Source: CAWUFC02 sp963921335
GTDB taxonomy: Bacteria; Pseudomonadota; Gammaproteobacteria; Pseudomonadales; Halieaceae
Length of the DNA stretch: 64,000 nucleotides
Direction of reading: 5' to 3'
Assembly (NCBI GenBank): GCA_963921335.3
Contig: CAWUFC020000002.1
Location: forward strand, 806,001 to 870,000
Notes under the pieces: model-generated
Database searches by the model: none
Told to the model about the DNA's origin: nothing
What the model saw: the letters and a program-made list of their open reading frames with translations, nothing else
Part shown: piece after piece, positions 14,199 through 23,067 of the stretch
How the letters are laid out: every line of letters starts with the position of its first letter
How positions within the stretch are numbered: the first letter of the stretch is position 1
Made by a program: the position numbers and the translations under genes

Positions 14199-15209
14199 AT
14201 GAATACGTCCAACTTGCACATGCCCCCGGAATGGGCACTTCATGAGCGCTGCTGGATGGCCTGGCCGTGTCGCAACAATATGTGGCGTGACATTGAAAAA
14301 ACACGAGCCACCTATGCCGCGGTTGCACATGCCATCGCTCGCTTTGAACCCGTGATCATGTGCGTGCGGCCCGACCTGATCGACAATGCCCGCAATCACC
14401 TGGGTACTGACATCGAGCTGTTGGAGATGCCACTGGATGACTCCTGGATGCGAGACATTGGTCCCAGCTTCCTGGTGAACGACCAGGGCGCTGTTGCCGC
14501 CGGCACCAGCTTCAACTTCAATGCCTGGGGCGGCAAATATCCCACCTATGCTGAGGATGCGCAGACCGCGCGACGCATCCTCGAGCACCAGGCCATGGAT
14601 GTCATCAGCTCGGAGTTATTTGCCGAGGGCGGCAGTTTTTACGTCGACGGTGATGGAACGGTGCTGACAACAGACACCTGCTTAAACAACCCCAACCGCA
14701 ACCCCGACTGGACGCGCGAGCAGATCGAAACAGAGTTAAAACGCATGCTGGGTGCCGAAAAAGTGATCTGGTTACCCGGCGACCCTATCGACGAAGAGAC
14801 CGACGGTCATATTGATTGCAGTGCTGCATTTGCCCGGCCCGGCGCCGTGGTCGTGAAAACCACTGACGACGACAATGATCCGCGCAAACCCTATCTGGAT
14901 AGCTTTGTCGCGGCTTTAGAGCAGACCACCGACGCCAAAGACCGCTCTTTCGAGATCCTGTCTCTGCCCGAAGCGCCTCCGGAGGTGTGTGTAACCGAGC
15001 AGTTTTGCCGCGCCTACGCGAATTACTATCTGGCCAATGGCGCCGTGATAGCCCACGCCTATGGCATTGCGCTCGACGATGAGGTCAGGGAGAGGCTTGG
15101 CAGTTACTACCCCGGCCGTGAAGTGGTGCAGATTCCTGTTGAACACCTGGCCGAAGGTGGCGGTGGTATCCATTGCATTACCCAGCAACAGCCCGCGTCA
15201 ATCAGCTAA
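14199..15209 (+). CDS. aguA: Agmatine deiminase
   Basis: A 336-residue guanidino-group hydrolase (peptidyl-arginine-deiminase-like fold) converting agmatine to N-carbamoylputrescine and ammonia in putrescine synthesis. Active-site elements are visible: SWMRDIGPSF, EGGSFYVDGDG, DGHIDCSAAF and the catalytic cysteine in GGGIHCITQQQP. The start at 14199 (MNTSNLHMPPEWALHERCWM) matches family N-termini; an open frame from 14097 would overlap the previous gene. The length is slightly short for AguA (about 365) but all catalytic regions are present. Its 3' end overlaps the next gene by 37 bp. Confidence 0.93.
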   Translation: MNTSNLHMPPEWALHERCWMAWPCRNNMWRDIEKTRATYAAVAHAIARFEPVIMCVRPDLIDNARNHLGTDIELLEMPLDDSWMRDIGPSFLVNDQGAVAAGTSFNFNAWGGKYPTYAEDAQTARRILEHQAMDVISSELFAEGGSFYVDGDGTVLTTDTCLNNPNRNPDWTREQIETELKRMLGAEKVIWLPGDPIDEETDGHIDCSAAFARPGAVVVKTTDDDNDPRKPYLDSFVAALEQTTDAKDRSFEILSLPEAPPEVCVTEQFCRAYANYYLANGAVIAHAYGIALDDEVRERLGSYYPGREVVQIPVEHLAEGGGGIHCITQQQPASIS

Positions 15210-16222
15210 AGGCGCTGATCGCGCTTTTTACGCTGCTGCTCACCGCCTGCAGCCCACCCACTTTTGACAATCATCTTGATACCTACGTGGATCGGCTAAC
15301 CCGTGTGCTTGAGCTGGAACTGACGCCTGTGCAGCTGCCCATGCCCCCTGCGCTACCGCGACCCCGGGACCTGCAAGCGGATCCTGCTGTTGAAACTGGC
15401 GATATCGACGTACTCGACTTTATGGCATTGCAGGGGTGCGAATTGCAGCAAACCATCGCCGGTAACAACAATCAGCTGGGCCGGCTGGCCAGCCACTCTG
15501 GTCAGCTGGTGTACACCTTGAGTTTTCTCGCCCAGGCCCCTGCCTGCATTGCTCACCTGACTGCCGAGGGTGAGACATCCCTGGCTGAAGCACTCACGCG
15601 GGAGACACAACGCAAACGCGAGCGACTGGGCACCCACATTTACATGGCCACACTGGGCGGTGAGGAATGGCGCAGCCTTTGGAAGCCCTCACCCCGCCAG
15701 CTGGACCCGATTGCATTGGGCATCAGCGATACCACCAATGCGCTGCAAAGCCTGCTGGGGCAAAGCAGACGCTGGCTGGCAGGTGACTACCGGGTTGATA
15801 GTAAAGCGCTGGAACTGGAATTGGCCGCTCTTAGAAGCCATGCGGGTGGTGATTTGATGCGCCAGCTGGCCCAGCAGATGATTGCCTTGTCAGTGCTGAA
15901 CCAGGCATTGTCTCGTCGCGGTGAGCCAGCCTGCCATTCGAGCACGGATCCAAAGGCTGAAATACTCGCCAATGTGGTACGAAAGTATTTTGTCGGCCAG
16001 GTGCAGGTGCGATCAGTGGCCCTGAACCGGACGCACCAGCAGTTGATGCAGTCAATCACAGGACTTGAAGCATTGTTGAACGACCACGCGGCTCCGGCCT
16101 ATTCACAATGGATGCAAGCGAGAGACCAATGGCTGCACGTCGCTTTGGACGCGCCGAGCAGTCATGTCAGCTCCCTGCGACCAGCGATGGAAGAATGCGG
16201 TGTAGCGCCAGCGGCTAGTTAA
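15173..16222 (+). CDS. DUF3080-like lipoprotein
   Basis: A 349-residue predicted lipoprotein. The N-terminus LKALIALFTLLLTAC is a lipoprotein signal with a lipobox Cys at about residue 26, followed by PPTFDNHLDTYVDRLTRVL. The conserved VLDFMALQGCELQQTIAGNNNQLGRL fits the DUF3080 family of gammaproteobacterial proteins with no known function. The only start codon that includes the signal peptide is the TTG at 15173, inside the agmatine deiminase gene. A conserved cysteine pair (GCELQ and PACIAHL) may form a disulfide. It ends just over the 3' end of the converging small gene. Confidence 0.7.
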   Translation: MHYPATARVNQLKALIALFTLLLTACSPPTFDNHLDTYVDRLTRVLELELTPVQLPMPPALPRPRDLQADPAVETGDIDVLDFMALQGCELQQTIAGNNNQLGRLASHSGQLVYTLSFLAQAPACIAHLTAEGETSLAEALTRETQRKRERLGTHIYMATLGGEEWRSLWKPSPRQLDPIALGISDTTNALQSLLGQSRRWLAGDYRVDSKALELELAALRSHAGGDLMRQLAQQMIALSVLNQALSRRGEPACHSSTDPKAEILANVVRKYFVGQVQVRSVALNRTHQQLMQSITGLEALLNDHAAPAYSQWMQARDQWLHVALDAPSSHVSSLRPAMEECGVAPAAS

Positions 16223-16510
16223 CCTGGTTGCTGCTGGCTGAAAAAGTGAATGCCAGCTGTTCGGCCTGAGCCAGCAGCTCATCCAGCAGCGCGGCAGACT
16301 GCATATCAAACTGAAAGCCCTGAAAGGCTGAGGTTGAGAGCGCCATGCACACCTCAAGCAGCTCTTCCTCCTCAGAGGCGCTGGCCAGCATGCTGTAAAT
16401 TTCAGCAAAAAAAAGCCCTGCGCCATAAAATCGTTTACATCAGCCAAATGCGTCAGCAAGGCTTCCATACGCGGCATCAAAACCGCCTGGCTTTGTTCGA
16501 GTGCGTTCAA
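16215..16510 (-). pseudogene. Small helical protein gene frameshifted in a T8 tract
   Basis: The minus-strand frame from the TTG at 16508-16510 (or an ATG at 16475-16477) encodes ALEQSQAVLMPRMEALL and continues to MAQGFF. It then meets TTTTTTTT (16407-16414 region). Reading on in that frame gives Cys/Trp/Arg-rich nonsense, whereas a one-base shift gives a natural acidic helical sequence (AEIYSMLASASEEEELLEV, then MALSTSAFQGFQFDMQ, ending FSASSNQVN and a TAG at 16217-16215). The span is 296 nt, one short of 99 codons, so nine T would restore it. The protein would be ~98 residues of unknown family. This is a homopolymer sequencing error, slippage or a real mutation. Confidence 0.6.
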
Positions 16511-16600
16511 GAGTGCGTCCGATTCAGGTTATGTAGATCCTTACGCAGCAAGCGCACAAAGCGATCATCGCGATCGCAATTGCCGGTTTCCCCAAGGTCT

Positions 16601-17944
16601 TCAGGCGGTGTACAGCACCGCCCTTTGGTGGGACAGCTCACGAAAGCCGTGTATGCCGTGATAACTACCCATGCCAGAGTTGTTGACCCCGCCAAACGGC
16701 AGGTGATGCTCTGCTACGTGCATCAAGCAGCTGTTTACGGTAACGCCGCCTGAGGTGGAATTCGCAAGCACATCATCGATAAATGCCTCATCGGTTGAGA
16801 ACACGTAAAGCGCCAGCGGCTTGGGTTGCTTGTGCAAAGCCGCGTAAACCTCCTCGACGTCTTTGTAAGGAAACACAGAGAGGATCGGGCCGAAGGTCTC
16901 CTCCCCAAGGATGGCCGCATCATCCGGCACATTGGTAAAAATAGTGGGGTGTACTGACAGGGTTTCTTCAATAACCTCTCCACCGCAATGGACTTGCGCT
17001 CCCTTGGCTTTAGCATCTTCCAGATACCCGCGAATACGCTGCAGGTTGCGCTCGTCAATAATCTTGCCCGCAGCCTCCACATTCAACTCGCCGTTTTCAT
17101 AGAACATGGCCTGGAAAGTACCCTGTGCGATCGCGACAAACTCATCCACAAGCTCCTCAGGTACATAGATGTTCTCCGGGCACAGGCATACCTGTCCGCT
17201 GTTGATGTTCCGCATATAGGCCACCTTGCCAGCTGCATCCGCCAGATCAGCATCGCGACCTACGATGACCGGGTTTTTACCGCCCAGCTCAAGCGTGACA
17301 GAGGCCAGGTGATTGGCAGCCGCGGCCATGACTACTTTGCCCACTGCAGGACTACCGGTGAAGAAAATATGATCAACCGGTAGTGTCAGTAGATCATTAG
17401 CCAGCTCAACACCGCCTTCAAACACGGCTATTTCAGCCTCATCAAAGGTTTCCTGGATAATCTTGGCGATCACAGCGCTAACGTGAGGCGCCATCTCATT
17501 GGGCTTCACCAAGGCCACATTCCCCGCCGCGATAATGGGTACAAGCGGCTGGAAAACCAGCGTAAAGGGAAAGTTCCAGGGACCAAACAGCAGAACAACG
17601 CCCCGGGCTTCATGAACAATGCGAGCCCTGTCCGCCGCATCTTGTCCAGCATTGGTTTCGACCTCTTCCGGGGCCATCCATTCCTCAAGATGAGCGACAG
17701 CCATGTCTATGTCCGCATAGCAACCGTCCAACTCGCCCTGGGCACTGCCGTCACCTTTGCGCAGATCTGCATAGAGTGCAGCCTTCACGTCAGCTTCGTG
17801 GAATTCAATGGCTGCACGCATCTTTTGCAGCACAGCGATGCGCTCTGCCACCGACCGTTTTCGCACAACCCATTGCTGCTGACTCTGCAGCTGAAATACT
17901 CGTTCGAGTTCAGTCCTGGATACGGTTTTAGCGGGGGCATTCAT
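16601..17944 (-). CDS. Class 3-type aldehyde dehydrogenase (coniferyl-aldehyde DH-like)
   Basis: A 447-residue NAD(P)-dependent aldehyde dehydrogenase oxidising aldehydes to acids. It shows the nucleotide-binding GPWNFPF, the oxyanion/catalytic Glu in VTLELGGKNP, and the catalytic Cys in NSGQVCLCPENIYV. The short C-terminus and the FFTGSPAVGKVVM and PFGGVNNSGMGSYHG motifs place it with the CalB/class 3 group, which acts on aromatic and fatty aldehydes. The ATG at 17944 has a minus-strand AGGA-type ribosome site. It lies downstream of the P450/carotenoid-oxygenase pair on the same strand (67-bp gap) and could oxidise aldehydes those enzymes release; this is inference. Confidence 0.93.
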   Translation of the reverse strand: MNAPAKTVSRTELERVFQLQSQQQWVVRKRSVAERIAVLQKMRAAIEFHEADVKAALYADLRKGDGSAQGELDGCYADIDMAVAHLEEWMAPEEVETNAGQDAADRARIVHEARGVVLLFGPWNFPFTLVFQPLVPIIAAGNVALVKPNEMAPHVSAVIAKIIQETFDEAEIAVFEGGVELANDLLTLPVDHIFFTGSPAVGKVVMAAAANHLASVTLELGGKNPVIVGRDADLADAAGKVAYMRNINSGQVCLCPENIYVPEELVDEFVAIAQGTFQAMFYENGELNVEAAGKIIDERNLQRIRGYLEDAKAKGAQVHCGGEVIEETLSVHPTIFTNVPDDAAILGEETFGPILSVFPYKDVEEVYAALHKQPKPLALYVFSTDEAFIDDVLANSTSGGVTVNSCLMHVAEHHLPFGGVNNSGMGSYHGIHGFRELSHQRAVLYTA

Positions 17945-18011
17945 AGGAGATTCCTTGGAAGCTCGTTTCGGGCAAAGACGATACTCCAGTATAGCCGTTG
18001 CCGGGGGTGAA

Positions 18012-19220
18012 TCAGTCGATACTTAGCCAGCACTCGCTCATGCCACGAAATTCGGGAGCCAGCTTTTGCTGGAAGCCGCGCTCACTCAGGCGCAGTGAGG
18101 GAAAGCGTTCAATCAGTCGCAATATGGCTATTTGGCCTTCCATTCGAGCCAGGTAAGCGCCAAGGCAGAAATGTCGCCCGCCACCGAAGGACTGATGCGG
18201 CACCTGCTCACGCTGAATATCAAATTTCTCCGGGTTGGGATACACAGCAGGATCGTGATTGGCGCCCGCCAGCGAGACATGCAGGCACTCACCCTTCTGT
18301 ACCGGGCAGCCGCGAACTTCCGAATCCTCCGCTGTGATGCGTGCGCTATTGAGTACCGGCGAGTCGTAGCGAAGCACTTCTTCGACCGCCGCTTCGATCA
18401 GGCCTGGATCCTGACGCAGCAAGGCCAATTGGTCGGGGTTTTCCAGCAGTGCGCGAACGCCATTGCCAATCATGTCTGTTGTCGTCAGGTTGCCGGCCAC
18501 CAGCAGCAAGACGCACTGGTCCACCACTTCCTGATCGCTCAGTTTGTCTCCATCAATGCGGGCATCCAGTAGCTGGGTGATGAGGTCGTCACGATGCGCT
18601 TCACGCCGCTCGGCGATCATCTGGCGAAAGAAACAATCCAGTTCAAATCCGCCCTCCTCCGCCAACCGCACCGCCTCCGGTGAAGGATCGGGGCTAAACA
18701 CAGCCTCAGCAGACTGATCTGCCCAACGCCGAAACTCCGCCTGACGCTCTGCAGGAATACCCATGATCTCTGCAATCACGATCGCTGGAACCACTGAGGC
18801 ATAGCACTCAATCAGATCAAATTCATCATCGAGTAACTGATCCAGCTGCTGCGCAACCACATCCTCTACCCGGTCGCGCCAGCGCTCGACGGCCTTTGGC
18901 TTGAACAGATCGTTCACCAGGCGCCGCAGACGCAGATGACGCGGTTCGTCGGCCAGCAGCATGCTGACTTCACGGCCCTCCTCTGCCAAAAAATGACGGG
19001 CGAAAGAATCCGGTTTGCTGTTGTGCGGATCGGTCAGTAATGCGCTATCGCGTAGAATGGCCCGCACATCGTCATACCTGCAGGGAAAAAAACGCTTGAG
19101 CTGAACATCCTCGTGAAAAGGGTCCAGCTCGCGCAAACGCTTGATCGTGGGATAGGGATTATCCAGATAGGCAGGATCAAAGGGTGTGAGTTCTACACCC
19201 GTTGGAACCTCCTTACTCAC
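18012..19220 (-). CDS. Cytochrome P450
   Basis: A 402-residue soluble bacterial P450 monooxygenase. It has the I-helix oxygen-activation region LLVAGNLTTTDMIGN, the K-helix ExxR (EEVLRYDSP), and the haem loop FGGGRHFCLGAYLARME with the axial Cys. AGNLTT departs from the usual AGHETT. The GTG at 19220 is chosen as start: GTGA overlaps the stop of the upstream carotenoid oxygenase gene by 4 nt, and VSKEVPTGVELTPFDPAYLDNPYP is a normal N-terminus, while the longer frame to 19325 is Cys/Arg-rich. Coupled translation with the carotenoid oxygenase suggests they act on the same isoprenoid substrate. Redox partners are not in the window. Confidence 0.93.
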   Translation of the reverse strand: MSKEVPTGVELTPFDPAYLDNPYPTIKRLRELDPFHEDVQLKRFFPCRYDDVRAILRDSALLTDPHNSKPDSFARHFLAEEGREVSMLLADEPRHLRLRRLVNDLFKPKAVERWRDRVEDVVAQQLDQLLDDEFDLIECYASVVPAIVIAEIMGIPAERQAEFRRWADQSAEAVFSPDPSPEAVRLAEEGGFELDCFFRQMIAERREAHRDDLITQLLDARIDGDKLSDQEVVDQCVLLLVAGNLTTTDMIGNGVRALLENPDQLALLRQDPGLIEAAVEEVLRYDSPVLNSARITAEDSEVRGCPVQKGECLHVSLAGANHDPAVYPNPEKFDIQREQVPHQSFGGGRHFCLGAYLARMEGQIAILRLIERFPSLRLSERGFQQKLAPEFRGMSECWLSID

Positions 19221-20629
19221 TGCGCCGCAACCCAGCCTGCATGAAAGCCGTAGGGCACTCGTTGGGGCATGGCAATACTGGCTACCGGCCCGGCAGCGAC
19301 GTCTTTTGCATCGATGATCAAACACTCGCTCTGATCGCTGCCTTCGTCGTGGACAAAGGCAATCAGGTAACCGTCGTCTTCGCTTTGTGCATTGACGCGG
19401 GGCGCAAACACCGCCTCACCGCCATGGCGTTGCTCCCCATAGATAAAGCGGACACTCTCCCCGGTTTCGTTGTCGTATTTCATGACGCCATCAAACAGCA
19501 AGGCCCTTTCCGGGTGGAAGATAGCGCCATACACGTAGCGGTTTTTGCGGCAGGCGTAGGTGTCGTTGATACGGGTAAAGTCGCAGTGCTCGTCGCTCAA
19601 CAGCTTCTCGGCGATTTCGCCAGTAACCAGATTAATACGCCACTCATACAGCTGGCCCTGGGTATCGCGCGGGTCTACCTCAGAGATTTTGCCGAGCCCG
19701 ATAATCTCGGTGGTTTTAGAGCGCGCAGCCTGCAACACAACTTCGTCGCCTTCTTCCCACGCATTGGCCGTGTGGATGACCACACCGGCTTTCACTTCAA
19801 ACCAGCGAATGTCGGCATCGCTTCCAAAACGGGGCAGCACACCAATGCGGGCACCATGCGCCTCATCAAACGCCAGGGCCGGCCCGCCTGCCATCACCCG
19901 CTCAATGTCCAGCGTGATGGGAAAATCCAGGAACAGGGAGTAGTTCTCGGTGACCGCAAAGTCGTGCATGAAAATCGGCTTGGGAATCGTGATGGGTGCG
20001 GTGTGCACCAGATCACCATTCCCATCGATAACAGAATAGTGTACATGCGGGGGCTCAAAGGATGAGCCAAAGGTCATCATATGCCCGGACACCGGGTCCA
20101 CCTTGGGGTGCGCGGTGAAGGAATGGGTCAGCTTGCCGGCAAAGTCGCTGGTACCTACCGTCTCCAGACCCGGCAAACTGATGACCGTGGGCTGGGAGGG
20201 CTCATGCAAGGCGTAAAGCGTCTGGTTGTGAAAAACAAACGCCGTATTGGCGAGGTTCTTGGTGGTGGACATGCCTTCCGGGACTCGAGAGGGCCCGGGG
20301 TCCATCATGGACAGCATGCCCTTCCAAACCCAGTCGCCCTGCTCTCTCTCCAGCTGTAGCCCTTCGGTTTGCACGAAACGGTTGCGGTAACGCGCAGTGC
20401 CGCCCTCAAACTCGATGGCGTGGATCATGCCGTCGCCATCGAAGGTGTGATATTTCTCAACATCGGCAATATAGAGCGGGTTGGGGCCGATACGAAGAAA
20501 GCTGCCTTGAAGGTCTGACGGTATCTCACCGGTTACCGCCAGGTCACTGGTATCGAGCTCGTCGGTAACAGGGCCGAAATTGCCCTCCAGAAAGGGGTTG
20601 CCGCTAGTCACTGCTGCCGCTTCAGGCAT
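19217..20629 (-). CDS. Carotenoid oxygenase family protein
   Basis: A 470-residue non-haem iron dioxygenase of the carotenoid/lignostilbene cleavage family, a seven-bladed propeller. The four iron-ligand histidine motifs are present: FTAHPKVD (H174), FMHDFAVTENY (H222), IHTANAWEEGD and, at the C-terminus, PYGFHAGW. It would cleave a conjugated double bond to give two aldehydes or ketones. Whether the substrate is a carotenoid, apocarotenoid or stilbene cannot be told. A GGAG ribosome site precedes the ATG at 20629. It is the first gene of a run with the P450 and probably the aldehyde dehydrogenase, upstream of and co-directional with the TetR gene. Confidence 0.93.
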   Translation of the reverse strand: MPEAAAVTSGNPFLEGNFGPVTDELDTSDLAVTGEIPSDLQGSFLRIGPNPLYIADVEKYHTFDGDGMIHAIEFEGGTARYRNRFVQTEGLQLEREQGDWVWKGMLSMMDPGPSRVPEGMSTTKNLANTAFVFHNQTLYALHEPSQPTVISLPGLETVGTSDFAGKLTHSFTAHPKVDPVSGHMMTFGSSFEPPHVHYSVIDGNGDLVHTAPITIPKPIFMHDFAVTENYSLFLDFPITLDIERVMAGGPALAFDEAHGARIGVLPRFGSDADIRWFEVKAGVVIHTANAWEEGDEVVLQAARSKTTEIIGLGKISEVDPRDTQGQLYEWRINLVTGEIAEKLLSDEHCDFTRINDTYACRKNRYVYGAIFHPERALLFDGVMKYDNETGESVRFIYGEQRHGGEAVFAPRVNAQSEDDGYLIAFVHDEGSDQSECLIIDAKDVAAGPVASIAMPQRVPYGFHAGWVAAQ

Positions 20630-20714
20630 TGTTGTTCTCCATGTCCGTATCAGGTCATTCGTGCTTCAGCATAGTTCAATTTGGCCGCTCCGGCATGCAC
20701 AACAGACCGCCCTA

Positions 20715-21323
20715 TCAGCGCTGGGCAAGACCCGTAAAAGTGGCAATAAATAGTTCCTCTATGCCCCGCTTGGCCTCAAGCACGTCAGTGCGGCTCATGC
20801 CACGGTTGATGGCCCGATGAACCAGCCACTGGGCCGCACTCAGCAGACCGGTAAAGCATGCCAGGCTCGGGCTGCTGCCGTGGCGCTGATTGCACCAGTC
20901 CTGCATGCTTTTGCCAACGCTGGCATAGGCCTCTTCTATCACCCGATGCGCATGGCTGGCGGGATCTGCCGCCTCGACAAACAGGAAACTGGCTACCTGG
21001 TGCTCGGCAAGGATGGCATCCACCGTTTCGCCCACCGTGCTGGCAAGCCATTGGGGATTGGTAAAGTCAGCATCGTCTGCTGCCGTGACCGCCAACATTT
21101 TGGTGCTAATGGAGTCGCGGTACAGGGTATCAATGAGCTGGTCTTTGTTATCGAAACAGCGATAAAAAGTATCGCGGGAAACACCTGCCTGTTTGCAAAT
21201 CGCCGATACGGACACCGAGGCACTGCCCCCAGAAGCAAACAGCGACACCGCAGCACCAAGGATGTCCAGACGCTGTTGCTCAACGCCCGGCCGCTGCCGT
21301 GATCGTCGATCTGGCTGAATCAT
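20715..21323 (-). CDS. TetR-family transcriptional regulator
   Basis: A 202-residue repressor-type regulator. The N-terminal helix-turn-helix is clear (ILGAAVSLFASGGSASVSVSAICKQ split across three helices, then GVSRDTFYRCFDNKDQLID), and the C-terminal ligand domain is divergent. It is transcribed divergently from the EBP-like membrane protein at 21405. Two GACA-N4-TGTC inverted repeats lie between the two genes, the expected operator type, so it probably represses itself and the neighbouring gene pair. The ligand is unknown; the carotenoid oxygenase promoter 85 bp downstream of its stop shows no copy of the repeat. Confidence 0.92.
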   Translation of the reverse strand: MIQPDRRSRQRPGVEQQRLDILGAAVSLFASGGSASVSVSAICKQAGVSRDTFYRCFDNKDQLIDTLYRDSISTKMLAVTAADDADFTNPQWLASTVGETVDAILAEHQVASFLFVEAADPASHAHRVIEEAYASVGKSMQDWCNQRHGSSPSLACFTGLLSAAQWLVHRAINRGMSRTDVLEAKRGIEELFIATFTGLAQR

Positions 21324-21348
21324 TAAACCACTCCCGCTTGCACCAATC

Positions 21349-21388
21349 TGACAGTACTGTCATATTAAATTAATCAGACACTATTGTC
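21349..21388. promoter_or_regulatory. Twin TetR-type operators
   Basis: TGACAGTACTGTCA (21349-21362) is a perfect 14-bp palindrome. GACACTATTGTC (21377-21388) is a second, imperfect copy with the same GACA-N4-TGTC spacing, centred about 27 bp away. Both fall between the start of the TetR gene (21323) and the divergent gene (21405). Confidence 0.65.
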
Positions 21389-21404
21389 AGCTAAAGGAGC
21401 CACC

Positions 21405-22193
21405 ATGAGCAACTCCGCATTGCCAAGCCTGGACAACTGGATCGCAAAACCCTACACCGGTAGCGGCTTTAACATCCGCCGTGCCGCCTATATTGCCTCG
21501 GGCATTATGATTCCCGGCTCGTTCTTCGTGGCCTGGACCCTGATCGCCCTTGGCGTGATTAACCCCATGCCCGCAGACAAGTATGTCTCCGCCAGCTTGT
21601 TTATCGGCTATTGGATGGCCCTGTTCGCCTTTGTCGACAACCCGGGAGAAAACCGCACCCTCACCCAGAAATGGCATGAGTTCATCATGGTCTGGCTGAT
21701 TACCAGCGGTTGCGCCCAGGTGATGTGGGAGATGCCGGTGGTGTACATGAAAATCCCGTTTCTGTATGAACTCGGATCTGAATTAAAGCCGGATGAATGG
21801 ATGTTCTGGCCCTGGTGGCTCTACGCAGTGGCGGACACGCGCTATATGCGCCCCCACGACGGCCAACTGGCTCATGAGATGATGCTGTCACACTTCGGCT
21901 TCTTCGAACTGATGGCCGCCTACTGGCTGAGTAAAGGTATTCACTACAAAAAAGCCCTGGGTATCGCGGTGCTGGCCAACTGGGGGGCGTTTTACGGCAA
22001 TACCTCGGTGATCTACATCAGTGAGATACTCAGCGGCTTTGAGTACATTGAAGACGGTATACTCGGCTTCTGGCTTAAATTTGTTGGATTAAACCTGCAA
22101 TGGTCGACAGTGAGCCCGGCGGCCGCTATTGGGGCCATTTGGCTGATTGGACAACGATCGAGAGCAGAAGCACTGGCGGACCGAACGGGTTAA
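21405..22193 (+). CDS. Multi-pass membrane protein, possibly emopamil-binding (EBP/EXPERA)-like
   Basis: A 262-residue protein with about six hydrophobic helices. The conserved polar positions KWHEFIMVW, MWEMPVVYM, VADTRYMRPHDGQLAHEM and FFELMAAYW recall the EBP/EXPERA sterol-isomerase-like family, in which His, Glu and an ADxRY motif line the membrane-embedded site. I see motif resemblance only, so catalytic function is uncertain. The ATG at 21405 has an excellent AAAGGAG site; an upstream ATG at 21384 would waste it. The SDR gene starts 12 bp after the stop, so both are likely co-regulated by the divergent TetR. Confidence 0.6.
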   Translation: MSNSALPSLDNWIAKPYTGSGFNIRRAAYIASGIMIPGSFFVAWTLIALGVINPMPADKYVSASLFIGYWMALFAFVDNPGENRTLTQKWHEFIMVWLITSGCAQVMWEMPVVYMKIPFLYELGSELKPDEWMFWPWWLYAVADTRYMRPHDGQLAHEMMLSHFGFFELMAAYWLSKGIHYKKALGIAVLANWGAFYGNTSVIYISEILSGFEYIEDGILGFWLKFVGLNLQWSTVSPAAAIGAIWLIGQRSRAEALADRTG

Positions 22194-22205
22194 GGAAGTA
22201 AGTAC

Positions 22206-23000
22206 ATGACAAACAATCAACCTCGCGCGCTGGTTACCGGCGCGAGTTCGGGCATTGGTCGCGAGTTTGCGGTACAGCTGGCGAAACGCGGCTACGCAAT
22301 CATGGGCGTGGCCCGCCGGGAGCAAAACCTGCAGGAGCTGTTGCGCGAACTGGGCGCAGGTGAGCACGAATACCTGGTGGCAGACCTGGCCACGCCAGAT
22401 GGCCTACAGGCGGTTCAGGAGGAACTGGGCCGTCAGCACTACACCCTGATGATCAACAATGCCGGCTTCAGTACCTTCGACCCTTTTTATGAGTCAGAGC
22501 TGGAAGACCAGCAGAAAATTCTGGCAGTGAACTGCGGCGCGGTCATGAGCCTTGCCCACGCATTTTTACAACACGCCAAGGCGGGAGACGCGCTGGTGAA
22601 TCTGGGGTCGATCGTGTCTTTCCTCCCCACCCCGGTACAACCCATGTACAGCGCCAGCAAAGCCTTTATCGCATCGCTCTCTGAGTGCCTGTGGGTAGAA
22701 CACCGTCCCCGCGATATTTACGTGATGGGTCTCTGTCCGGGCGTGACGCTGACGGAGTTTATTACCGGCGCCACGGGTGGTGATGCCGATGGCCAGACCC
22801 TGCCCGACATCTTCGTGCAGACGACCGAAGAAGTGGTTGCCGAGGCTTTGCAGGCCTTGGATAAGCGTAAGAAGGCGATTGTAGTGACCGGCTGGGTCAA
22901 TAAGCTGATGATGCTGATGCCCAGGTTTTTGACGCGTCATGCGCTGATCAAGTCACTGGCGGTGATCGGTGACCCTGACAACGCATTGCTAAAGGAATGA
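22206..23000 (+). CDS. Short-chain dehydrogenase/reductase
   Basis: A 264-residue classical SDR. It has the Rossmann TGASSGIG cofactor motif at residues 11-18, followed by the basic ARREQ that favours NADPH, the NNAG strand motif, a serine at LVNLGSIVSF and the catalytic YSASK. Residues after 190 include a hydrophobic C-terminus typical of DltE/YqjQ-like SDRs. It directly follows the EBP-like membrane gene and probably acts in the same lipid or isoprenoid pathway. The substrate is unknown. Confidence 0.9.
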   Translation: MTNNQPRALVTGASSGIGREFAVQLAKRGYAIMGVARREQNLQELLRELGAGEHEYLVADLATPDGLQAVQEELGRQHYTLMINNAGFSTFDPFYESELEDQQKILAVNCGAVMSLAHAFLQHAKAGDALVNLGSIVSFLPTPVQPMYSASKAFIASLSECLWVEHRPRDIYVMGLCPGVTLTEFITGATGGDADGQTLPDIFVQTTEEVVAEALQALDKRKKAIVVTGWVNKLMMLMPRFLTRHALIKSLAVIGDPDNALLKE

Positions 23001-23067
23001 GGCGACCGGGGACAGTCAACCGACTAGAACAATAGCCAATGATCTGCCCCCAGCTTTAGAGACTGTC

